Below, piece after piece: positions 23,633 to 31,916 of a stretch of 64,000 bases of DNA; position 1 is the first letter of the stretch, and each line of letters begins with the position of its first letter. The notes below the pieces were generated by a model, which worked only from the letters and a program-made list of their open reading frames with translations, was not told the DNA's origin and made no database searches. The stretch comes from BS750m-G57 sp964607575 (GTDB lineage Bacteria; Planctomycetota; Phycisphaerae; SM23-33): NCBI GenBank assembly GCA_964607575.1, contig CAZSLS010000007.1, positions 1 to 64,000 on the forward strand, read 5' to 3'. Position numbers and translations under genes: made by a program.

Positions 23633-25471
23633 ATGCTCGGTATCTGGTCAATCGCAAAGCACACCTTTACCCAGTGCGTACGGATGAAACTCGCCGCGGC
23701 CTTTATAGTGCTGCTGGCTGTCGTGCTGCTGGCGCTGCCCGGACGGATGACCGGGGACGGTACGCTGGCCGGACAAATCAGAACCTTCCTGGAATATGGG
23801 ACCGGGATATCGCTGGGGCTGCTGAGCATAATGACCATTTTCGTGGGCGCCGCCCTGGTGTCCGATGACATCCGGACCAAACAGATATTCACGGTGGCGG
23901 TGAAGCCCATCGCCAGGTGGCAGTATCTCTTGGGACGATGGGTCGGACTGGTGCTGTTCGACGCGGTGTTGCTCGTCCTGGCATGCGTGGCGATTTACGC
24001 GACGGCACACTATCTGCGAACCAAACAGTACATGCGTATCGAAGACAAGGGCACGACCCGTCTCCGCCGCGTCTCAATGCCAGACCGCCGCGCCGTCGAA
24101 ACCGAAATCTTCACCGCCCGCAGGCAGATAACTCCCGATCCGCTCGACCTGCAATTGACCGTATCCCGGCGAATCAAACAGATGCGAGACGCGGGTTCCT
24201 ACGAACAGGCCGTAGACAAATGGCTCGCCGAGGCCGAGGGCAATCGCGACCTGGCCGCCGGACTGCTCAAGCGGGATATCGAGCGGGAGATCATCGCAGA
24301 AAAGACCGAACCGCTGGCGCTGGATACGGCGCTGGCACATCGGGTCAAAGAACTCAAAGATGCAAGGCAATACCGGACGGCAGTGGAAGGATGGATGCCC
24401 CAGGCCGAGGGGAACAAGGACGAAGCCGAGCGGATGTTGCTGGATCAACTCCGGCGGGAGATCGGCGGAAAACTGCAATCCATCGCGCCAAACGGAACGA
24501 TGTGGTGGAGCTTCTCGAACGTGAACGTTACCGGGCGAGAAGTCACGCGGAAGGCCCACGTTGTCACTCCGCTCGGTGCGACAGGGAGGATGGAGTTCCG
24601 AACGACCGAGTTCTTCGCCTGCCGCCTGTGGCAGAACGGACCTGTAAAGATCAACGGTTTCGATGCCGGGGTCGTCGCGACCGACGGGCGGACAGTTGTC
24701 GCCAGCCTCCTCAAATCCAGCGGCGGGCGCCAGCGCATCTCGAACCTGGTGGCCGGTGACACCGTCGAGCTTACGGTCGAACCGATTATGCAGATATCGT
24801 ACAAACTCACCCCGACCGATCACAGCGCCCTGCCCGACGGTAAATTCAAGGGCAAATGGCAGGCCACCGACCGCTCGCGCCCTGGTCTCCAATGGCCCGA
24901 TCTCCCGGACGTCACGGATCAGAAAGTCACGCTCACCATGTCGGCGGGGCTGGTCGGCGAGAACGGTAAGGTGCAGTTCGCCATTAACAACCTCTCGCCG
25001 ACGAGCGCAAAAGTCCTCTTCCGGGACGTCGCGCTTCTGTATGACGTGGACTCTTTCGAAAACAACTTCATCCGTGCCTCGCTGCTCATGTTGTGCCAAT
25101 TGGCGTACCTGGCGGGTGTCAGTATCTTCGCGGGCAGCTTCGTTTCGTTCCCCGTCGCATGCCTTACATGTTTTGTCCTGGTACCGTTTTCGCTGGCGCG
25201 GAAGTTCCTGGTCGAGGCGTCCAATATCTCGATCGGCGGTGATGTAGACACGATGATGTGGATAGCACACTACGTGTTCAAGCCTCTCAACGTACTGCTT
25301 CCGGACTTCGCGCGAACGATGCCCGGAGACCGCCTTGTTGACGGAATGGATATCTCGTGGGCCTTTGTCGGCGATACCGCCGTCGCCGACGTAGTGATAA
25401 GGGCGGGCGTGGCGCTGCTGTTGGCATGCCTGATCTTCCACCGGCGTGAACTGGCCCGCGTACAGATCTGA
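23633..25471 (+). CDS. ABC-2 family permease with large extracytoplasmic insert
   Basis: 612 residues. The start resembles the permease at 16103-17494 (S-I-A-K-H-T-F-T-Q-C-V-R-M-K). It has helices near 18-38, 58-80 and 105-125, with the family segment D-D-I-R-T-K-Q-I-F-T-V-A-V-K-P. A soluble region of about 330 residues follows, helical and then beta-rich, before the remaining helices near 480-530 and 590-605. The insert would lie outside the membrane and could bind substrate or partners. The gene directly abuts its ATPase gene and is followed after 13 bp by the 677-residue protein. Confidence 0.85.
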   Translation: MLGIWSIAKHTFTQCVRMKLAAAFIVLLAVVLLALPGRMTGDGTLAGQIRTFLEYGTGISLGLLSIMTIFVGAALVSDDIRTKQIFTVAVKPIARWQYLLGRWVGLVLFDAVLLVLACVAIYATAHYLRTKQYMRIEDKGTTRLRRVSMPDRRAVETEIFTARRQITPDPLDLQLTVSRRIKQMRDAGSYEQAVDKWLAEAEGNRDLAAGLLKRDIEREIIAEKTEPLALDTALAHRVKELKDARQYRTAVEGWMPQAEGNKDEAERMLLDQLRREIGGKLQSIAPNGTMWWSFSNVNVTGREVTRKAHVVTPLGATGRMEFRTTEFFACRLWQNGPVKINGFDAGVVATDGRTVVASLLKSSGGRQRISNLVAGDTVELTVEPIMQISYKLTPTDHSALPDGKFKGKWQATDRSRPGLQWPDLPDVTDQKVTLTMSAGLVGENGKVQFAINNLSPTSAKVLFRDVALLYDVDSFENNFIRASLLMLCQLAYLAGVSIFAGSFVSFPVACLTCFVLVPFSLARKFLVEASNISIGGDVDTMMWIAHYVFKPLNVLLPDFARTMPGDRLVDGMDISWAFVGDTAVADVVIRAGVALLLACLIFHRRELARVQI

Positions 25472-25484
25472 GGTCTGAGACGAT

Positions 25485-27518
25485 ATGATCGAATTGCGTC
25501 CTAAAACTCTGCAGATTGTCTGGTTGGCGATATCCGCCGCCCTTTTCGTTTGCGCTTCGCTGGTCCACAAACCCATCGATCGACTCAGCCGGCAGCACAA
25601 GCTTGTCCCCGCCGGTGATGCGGCGCTGGCCCGACACCCTGACCTGGCGGTGATCAGTATGGCTCCGGGAGGGCTGCGATCTCTGGGAATCAACTACTTC
25701 TGGATGCGATCGCAGACTCTGCACCGCGAGGGGCGACATTTCGACGCAATGCAGACGGCGGAAATGATCTGCATGCTCCAACCTCGTTTTCCGGGTGTTT
25801 GGCAGTTCCAGTCGTGGCAGTTGGCGTGGAACATCTCCGCCACAGCCCACACGCCGGAGGAACGGTGGCATTGGGTGAGGGCGGGGATCGAACTGCTCCG
25901 GGACAGGGGTATCGTGATGAACCCCAACTCGCTGCTGCTCTACAAACAGTTGAGTTGGACGTTCATCTCCAAAATGGGCGACAACACCGATGAGACGCAC
26001 TGGTACTACAAGAAGAAGTGGGCCCAGGACATGCAGTATCTGCTGGGCGGTCAACCGTTTACCACCACCCAGGAAGTACTCGCCGCTTTCAAAGAGATCG
26101 CAGATGCACCGCTCGGCAAGGAGCCCTATCGCTCCAGAAAAGCCGGAATCCAGCGCGATAAGAGGCAGGAGTTGCTGGATAAGAATCCGGACGTCGTCGC
26201 TCTTGCACGGAACCTCGGCGAGGCAAAATTGAAAACGGACAAGATGGGTCTGAAGATAGACGCCGGACTCCTGAGGGCATACAACTTCTGCACGCTGAGC
26301 GAAACGGTGGACATTACGCGGATCGAGTCCGTCGACGACAGGAATCAACGCCTGAGAGACGCCGCCATGTCGATCGATGATCCCCTGGAAAAGGCGAGGC
26401 GGTTGGCGGAACTGGACCGCCGGGCGAAGTGGGCCAAGGTGATAAACAATCCAGCCCACAAGAAAGCCCTCGACAAGGCCCTGGCGTTTGTGCGAGCACA
26501 GATGCTTTGGAGCGTCCACAAGATGGATCCCGACTATATGTACAAGATGATGCAGAGGTTCGGACCGATCGATTGGCGCCTTGTCGCGAGCCACGGGCTC
26601 TACTGGTCCATGTACGGCGTGGACCACTGCACAGACGTACCAAAGGAACACATCGACTGGCTCAACACGGATCGAACGCTCCTGACCTGCCTGAAAACCC
26701 TGAGCTGGCAGGGAAAAATGGACTATACCGCCGCGCCGCGGTCCGACCTGAAAGCCGAAGAACCCGTTCCAACCATCAACTTCCGATCTGACTGGCGGTT
26801 CATAGAAACAACGCACCAGGAGTATATGCGTCTGGGGGCCGAGCAGGCCAAACTCAGAAAAGAAGAGTTCGAGGAGAATCCCCTCGATACGGGGCACATC
26901 AACTTCCTGGACAATGCGATTGCGGCGCTTTACGTAAGGGGGCGCCGCCAGGAGGCCCAGAAGTATTTCGACTGGGTCCGGAAGAACTACAAGAAAGCCG
27001 ACGATGAACTGTGGGGCGCCGATAACCTCGAAAGTTTCGTAAGGACCAGCCTCCGCAACCAGGAGAACCTCATCCTCCGGGTCACCACTGCACAACTGAC
27101 GGCGGGCCTGCAGGCGGCGATGGTGTGGTTGGCCAGAGGTAAGTACAGTGCGTTCGAGTCCAATATTGGCTACGCCCGCCGCTTCCATCGGGAGTATCAC
27201 AAGAGTGAAGTCATGAGAAGCGAGCGCCTTGCCCTTCCGCCGCTGGAAGTAATGGCCGCGGGCACCCTCTCGGAACTTCTGGTTCGTCCGGAATTACTGG
27301 GCCTTGACATGCCACTGGCCAAACGGTCGATGATGTACCGGACTCTGCGGGAGCGCTGGCCCGGGGTGATCGATCGCGTCTACAACCCGATTCGCCGCCC
27401 GCTGATGCGCCAATGCCAGGCTGACAAGCTGGATTTCGACAGTCTCTTCCCCCCGCCCAGATCCCTTGAAATCATCCGCCAACGCCGGTTGAACGGGCAA
27501 CAGCAGCAGCAGAAATGA
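25485..27518 (+). CDS. Membrane-anchored helical repeat protein, function unknown
   Basis: 677 residues. One N-terminal hydrophobic segment (about 11-24) anchors an otherwise soluble, helix-rich protein. Segments such as H-F-D-A-M-Q-T-A-E-M-I-C-M-L-Q-P-R-F-P-G-V-W near 85-107 look like TPR units. The rest is tryptophan- and tyrosine-rich, with recurring aromatic-charged patterns and no catalytic motif I recognise. It is the last gene of the SPFH-ABC run (13-bp gap), so it may act with the transporter, for example as a scaffold on the outer face of the membrane. This is inferred from position. Confidence 0.7.
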   Translation: MIELRPKTLQIVWLAISAALFVCASLVHKPIDRLSRQHKLVPAGDAALARHPDLAVISMAPGGLRSLGINYFWMRSQTLHREGRHFDAMQTAEMICMLQPRFPGVWQFQSWQLAWNISATAHTPEERWHWVRAGIELLRDRGIVMNPNSLLLYKQLSWTFISKMGDNTDETHWYYKKKWAQDMQYLLGGQPFTTTQEVLAAFKEIADAPLGKEPYRSRKAGIQRDKRQELLDKNPDVVALARNLGEAKLKTDKMGLKIDAGLLRAYNFCTLSETVDITRIESVDDRNQRLRDAAMSIDDPLEKARRLAELDRRAKWAKVINNPAHKKALDKALAFVRAQMLWSVHKMDPDYMYKMMQRFGPIDWRLVASHGLYWSMYGVDHCTDVPKEHIDWLNTDRTLLTCLKTLSWQGKMDYTAAPRSDLKAEEPVPTINFRSDWRFIETTHQEYMRLGAEQAKLRKEEFEENPLDTGHINFLDNAIAALYVRGRRQEAQKYFDWVRKNYKKADDELWGADNLESFVRTSLRNQENLILRVTTAQLTAGLQAAMVWLARGKYSAFESNIGYARRFHREYHKSEVMRSERLALPPLEVMAAGTLSELLVRPELLGLDMPLAKRSMMYRTLRERWPGVIDRVYNPIRRPLMRQCQADKLDFDSLFPPPRSLEIIRQRRLNGQQQQQK

Positions 27519-27542
27519 CAAACCTCACTTGCGCGATCCCCT

Positions 27543-29369
27543 TCAGCTTTCGGCGTCCTCTTCCTTCGCGGTTTCGACGCGGTTCCGCCCCGCAAGTTTT
27601 GCACGGTACAGCGCCTTGCTCGCGGACTGTATGAGTTCGTGTGCCCCGATGCTTGGGAATCCGCATTGGGCGGCTACACCCATCGACATGGTCAGCGACA
27701 CTTGCCTGTCCCCAACGGTCACCACCTGTTTCTCGACGCACTTTCTCAATCGTTCGGCTACGTGTGAGGCGAAGGTGATGTCGCATCTGGACAGCACAAT
27801 CAGGAACTCCTGTCCACCATAGCGTCCAAACCCGTCGTAAGGCCTGAATGCCGCCCGCATCGTCCGAGCAGTCTGGCGAATGACGGCATCGCCGCCGACA
27901 TGCTCGTACGTGTCGTTTATCTCTTTGAAGCAATCCAGGTCGGCTATCACTACCCCCACCGAAGTACCATGCCGTGTGGCACGATTAAGTTCCATGCCCA
28001 GTATGTCCATTATCGCCGGGCGATTCCACAAGCCCGTGAGGGCATCGTGCGCCGCCTGCGTGCGGAGTGTCGTCCTCGTTTCGATCAGTTCGTCGCGGAG
28101 GTCCAGCACCCTCTGGGCGGCCAGAAGGCGGGCCTTCAACTCCAGCGGATTCACCGGCTTTGCTATACAGCAGTCGGCGCCGGCTTCAAGCGCCTCGATG
28201 GTCTCGTGTCCGTCGGTCCTGCCGGTCAGCAACATCACATACGTGTAATCCCCGCTTGGGCGGTTGCGAAGCCTGCGACACAGGGAAATACAATCCCCGT
28301 CAGGCATTTCCGTATCAAGGATGGCCAATGGCGGCGCCTGGTCCCCTCCGAGCGCCTCGAATACCTGCTCGCCGTCTTCGGCGTCGGCGACCTCGTAGCC
28401 GCATTCGCCCAGGGTCATTATCAGCAACTCGCGTGTGGCCTGGTCCGCCTCGCACAACAATACCCTGACCGGTTGGCGGACACCGCCTGCCCGACCGCCG
28501 GTTTTGTCAGGTGGGCTCGTCCGCACCGGGGTATTCCGGATGGTTCCGTAGTCTGAGGTGTCTGGTAAGCGAGCGGATCTGCGACCGGCGGTCGTCGGAA
28601 ATGCCTGGCGAATGGCCTGGAACTCATCGAGATCGGCCAGGAATACATCCACCAACATCGGATCGAAACTCCTGCCCCTCTCCTGGCGCATATGCTCGAC
28701 AATATCGTCGACATCCCACGCCTTGCGGTGCAGCCTGTCGCTACCGAGCGCGTCAAACACATCGGCGATGGACGTGATTCTCGCCAGAATATTGATCCTG
28801 TCTTTGGACAGCCCCAGGGGATAACCCCGACCGTTGTACTTCTCGTGGTGCTGCAATGCGATGATGGACGCGGCCTGAAGAACGCCGCGGCTGGAGCCCT
28901 TGAGCATCTCGTAGCCAACCGTGGTGTGCGACTTCATGACCGCAAATTCTGCGGGAGAGAGCTTGCCCGTACTGTGGAGAATCGAGTCGGGGATACACAC
29001 TTTCCCAATGTCATGCATCGCCGCGGCCAGGCGGAGGGTATCAGCCTGCCCTTTGTCCAGACCGGACTTAACCGCAAGCAGGTAGGCGAGTTCCGCTACT
29101 CTCATAACGTGCTGCACGGTTTCGAAACCGCGAGCCTCGGCTATCTCGGCAAGTTTGAAGGTGACTTCACTCTGGGCGGACTCCATCTCCTGCTCCAGGC
29201 GTTGGACCTGAGACTGCAATTGCTCCCTGGACGCCTCCAGCTCCTCCGGCCTGCAGCGAGAATCCCCAAGCTCCCGCTGCAAGCGGAGGTTCCCCCGGCT
29301 GGTGTCGTCCTCTACATCGTTGTCCGCAACGCCCCGATCGGTATTGCGATTGTCCGTATTACTACTCAT
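27543..29369 (-). CDS. c-di-GMP protein: HD-GYP phosphodiesterase, receiver and degenerate GGDEF
   Basis: 608 residues; ATG 29369, with GAGGGT upstream, is preferred to GTG at 29402. A short coiled coil (about 30-75) leads into an HD-GYP domain with H-D-I-G-K, H-H-E and G-R-G-Y-P, expected to hydrolyse c-di-GMP. A central receiver has the acceptor in L-A-I-L-D-T-E-M-P and the lysine in I-A-K-P, though the usual acidic pair is partly lost (C-E-A-D). The C-terminal GGDEF domain reads G-G-Q-E-F, with the third residue changed to glutamine, while the allosteric site R-P-Y-D lies five residues upstream. Synthesis is therefore doubtful and c-di-GMP sensing plausible. Confidence 0.9.
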   Translation of the reverse strand: MSSNTDNRNTDRGVADNDVEDDTSRGNLRLQRELGDSRCRPEELEASREQLQSQVQRLEQEMESAQSEVTFKLAEIAEARGFETVQHVMRVAELAYLLAVKSGLDKGQADTLRLAAAMHDIGKVCIPDSILHSTGKLSPAEFAVMKSHTTVGYEMLKGSSRGVLQAASIIALQHHEKYNGRGYPLGLSKDRINILARITSIADVFDALGSDRLHRKAWDVDDIVEHMRQERGRSFDPMLVDVFLADLDEFQAIRQAFPTTAGRRSARLPDTSDYGTIRNTPVRTSPPDKTGGRAGGVRQPVRVLLCEADQATRELLIMTLGECGYEVADAEDGEQVFEALGGDQAPPLAILDTEMPDGDCISLCRRLRNRPSGDYTYVMLLTGRTDGHETIEALEAGADCCIAKPVNPLELKARLLAAQRVLDLRDELIETRTTLRTQAAHDALTGLWNRPAIMDILGMELNRATRHGTSVGVVIADLDCFKEINDTYEHVGGDAVIRQTARTMRAAFRPYDGFGRYGGQEFLIVLSRCDITFASHVAERLRKCVEKQVVTVGDRQVSLTMSMGVAAQCGFPSIGAHELIQSASKALYRAKLAGRNRVETAKEEDAES

Positions 29370-29684
29370 GCGTCCGACCCTCAAAAAATCCGCTTCCGGC
29401 ACCGCATGTCACACTCGACATGAGACGGGGCAGTAACTTCCATACCGCGTCATCATCTCGAGAGCCCGACCCTGTGCGTTTTCTATCGGAACTTGCGACC
29501 ACCAACTTAATTAGCAGTGCATGTATTTTGAGTACACCCGGGAACCGCTAACCGCAAATAGCGCGATAGGAATTGCATATCGCCGGACGGTCGGATAATC
29601 TCTAGCCTGCTGATCCCAGGTCCCAGTCGTGACGGACCGGTGAATCTACCTCAAGTAATATGCGTATCGGGAAAGGAATGACAG
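29370..29684. other. Divergent intergenic region
   Basis: Separates the c-di-GMP gene (minus) and the nucleotide-sugar dehydrogenase gene (plus). AGGAATGACAG before 29685 is a ribosome-binding site. No clear promoter, riboswitch or small RNA gene was recognised. Confidence 0.4.
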
Positions 29685-31331
29685 ATGTCAAAGTACTCAG
29701 TGAGTCCGGCCGGTGAAAAGTTCGCAATCCCGTCCGAAAAGGAACACGCCAAAGAACTCAAACGCCTCAAGAGACTCGTCAACAAGGCCCGCAAGGACGG
29801 TAAGGAAATCGTCGTGGTGATGGGAGTCGGATTCGTTGGGGCGGTTATGGCGGCAATCGTCGCGGATACCACCGACAAGAAGGGCAAGTCCAGGAAGTTC
29901 GTTATCGGATGCCAGAGACCGTCGACCAGAAGCTACTGGAAGATCCCCCTGCTGAATCGGGGCGAGTCGCCCGTTAAAGCCGAAGACCCCGAGGTGGATC
30001 CGATGATCGCCCGCTGCGTGCTGGACAAGAAGACGTTGACGGCGACTTTCAACAGCGACTGCCTGAAACTCGCCGACGTTGTCGTTGTCGACGTCCAGTG
30101 CGACTACACCAAACACGACCTGGGCCAAATGAAGACCGGCGAGGCCGAAATGAGCGCCCTGGAAGCCACGATGCGAACCATCGGGCAGAAGGTCGAACCC
30201 AAGTGCCTCACCCTCATCGAAACTACCGTAGCGCCGGGCACGACGGAGTTTGTGGCCTGGCCGATCATGAAGAAGGCCTTCGCAAATCGCGGTATCAAAG
30301 CCACCCCCCTGCTGAGTCACAGTTTCGAGCGGGTCATGCCCGGTAAGGAGTACGTTTCGAGCATCCGCGATTTCTGGCGCGTCTGCTCCGGATGCAACCC
30401 CGCCGCGCGCAAACGCGTCGTGAAGTTCCTCAAGGAAGTGTTGAACACCAAAGAGTTCCCGCTGACAGTCATGGACCGCCCGATCGAATCGGAGACCACC
30501 AAGATCGTCGAGAACTCCTACCGGGCGACTACGCTGGCGTTTCTCAACGAATGGTCCCTGTTCGCCGAGCGCAACGGCGTGGATCTGATCAAGGTTATCA
30601 AGGCCATAGGCGTGCGCCCGACGCACAGCAACATCATATTCCCCGGACCGGGTATCGGCGGATATTGCCTGCCCAAGGACGGCGGGCTGGGATACTGGGC
30701 CTACCGCCACATCCTGGGTTTTGAAGACGGAGACAACGTCTTCAAGATCACCCCGACCGCCATCGACGTAAACGACACTCGCGGACTGCACGTTGCCGAA
30801 CTCGCCCGCGACGCCCTGCGGAACATGGGTCGCTACATCGCCGGGGCCGATATCGTGATCTGCGGCGCCAGTTATCGCCAGGACGTCGGCGACACGCGCT
30901 ACAGCGGTTCGGAACTGGTTGTCCGCAAGCTGACCGAAATGGGCGCCGAAATACGCGTACACGACCCGTACGTCGAACACTGGTACGAACTCGAACAGCA
31001 GGATGTATACCCCGCCCCAGGCCACTCGTGGTCGAGGTTCTTCCGCAACCAGGACGCCCTGACCGAGATTCGCGTGTCCCAGGATCTGCCCGCGGTGCTC
31101 AAGGGCGCCGAAGCGGTGATCCTGGCGGTACCGCACGCCCCGTATCTGCAGTTGGCTCCAGAGGATGTCGTAAAGTGGTCCGGCGGACCGCTGGCGGTTA
31201 TCGACTGCTTCGGGATACTCGACGACGAGAGCATCGCACGGTATTTCGAGCTTGGATGTGAAGTCAAAGCCCTCGGACGCGGACATATCCAGAGGATCAA
31301 GGAAGAAGTCAGAAGCAGGAAAAAGAAGTAA
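29685..31331 (+). CDS. UDP-glucose/GDP-mannose dehydrogenase family protein
   Basis: 548 residues. About 42 extra N-terminal residues, rich in lysine, precede the NAD-binding motif G-V-G-F-V-G at 47-52. The substrate-binding middle domain carries the catalytic cysteine C328 in G-P-G-I-G-G-Y-C-L-P-K-D, preceded by lysine in E-T-T-K-I-V-E-N. A C-terminal UDP-binding domain starts near G-A-S-Y-R-Q-D-V-G-D-T-R. Such enzymes oxidise the 6-hydroxyl of a nucleotide sugar twice, giving a uronic acid for surface polysaccharide. No glycosyltransferase gene is adjacent, so the exact sugar cannot be told. It is longer than the usual 430-450 residues. Confidence 0.88.
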   Translation: MSKYSVSPAGEKFAIPSEKEHAKELKRLKRLVNKARKDGKEIVVVMGVGFVGAVMAAIVADTTDKKGKSRKFVIGCQRPSTRSYWKIPLLNRGESPVKAEDPEVDPMIARCVLDKKTLTATFNSDCLKLADVVVVDVQCDYTKHDLGQMKTGEAEMSALEATMRTIGQKVEPKCLTLIETTVAPGTTEFVAWPIMKKAFANRGIKATPLLSHSFERVMPGKEYVSSIRDFWRVCSGCNPAARKRVVKFLKEVLNTKEFPLTVMDRPIESETTKIVENSYRATTLAFLNEWSLFAERNGVDLIKVIKAIGVRPTHSNIIFPGPGIGGYCLPKDGGLGYWAYRHILGFEDGDNVFKITPTAIDVNDTRGLHVAELARDALRNMGRYIAGADIVICGASYRQDVGDTRYSGSELVVRKLTEMGAEIRVHDPYVEHWYELEQQDVYPAPGHSWSRFFRNQDALTEIRVSQDLPAVLKGAEAVILAVPHAPYLQLAPEDVVKWSGGPLAVIDCFGILDDESIARYFELGCEVKALGRGHIQRIKEEVRSRKKK

Positions 31332-31380
31332 CCCTCCGACGGATCGGCGGGCGGTTTGAGTTGGGGTTTGTGGAGATCGC

Positions 31381-31911
31381 ATGATGAGCCGGAAAGGACG
31401 TATCGTACTGCTGACCGGTGACGGTAAGGGTAAAACGTGCGCTGCCCTGGGAATGTCGCTTCGCGCGGCGGGGCACGCAATGCGCGTGATGTTCCTGCAG
31501 TTTCTCAAGCACGACGCATCAACCGGTGAAATCGCCGCCCTGGCGAAAACACCCGAGGTGGATATCGTGCAGGCGGGACTGGGCTTCGTCCCAAAGCCCG
31601 AAAACCCGCGATTTTCCGAACACCACCACGCGGCCGAAGCGGCTATGATCAAAGCGCGCCAAGCCGTCGAATCGGGCGAGTACTTCATGGTCGTACTCGA
31701 CGAAGTCTGCGGGGCGGTCACCTGCGGACTCATCACCGAAGCCGACGTGCTGGGCCTGCTCGATCTGGTCGGGAAGGATATGTGCCTGGTCCTCACCGGT
31801 CGGGGCGCCACAGACGCGATCATCGAAGCGGCCGACACGGTAACCAACCTCCAGCACGTCAAACACGCATACGAATCGGGCCTCCCCGCCCAGAAGGGAG
31901 TGGAACTTTGA
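31381..31911 (+). CDS. cobO: Cob(I)alamin adenosyltransferase, CobO/CobA type
   Basis: 176 residues with the P-loop G-D-G-K-G-K-T at 13-19 typical of the CobA/CobO/BtuR family, followed by A-A-L-G-M-S-L-R-A-A-G-H and R-V-M-F-L-Q-F-L-K. The core V-V-L-D-E-V-C and the later V-L-T-G-R-G-A are also conserved. It transfers the adenosyl group of ATP to cob(I)alamin. GGAG lies 5 nt before the ATG. No other cobalamin gene is present. The symporter start lies 6 bp after its stop, suggesting coupled expression. Confidence 0.92.
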   Translation: MMSRKGRIVLLTGDGKGKTCAALGMSLRAAGHAMRVMFLQFLKHDASTGEIAALAKTPEVDIVQAGLGFVPKPENPRFSEHHHAAEAAMIKARQAVESGEYFMVVLDEVCGAVTCGLITEADVLGLLDLVGKDMCLVLTGRGATDAIIEAADTVTNLQHVKHAYESGLPAQKGVEL

Positions 31912-31916
31912 CGCCC

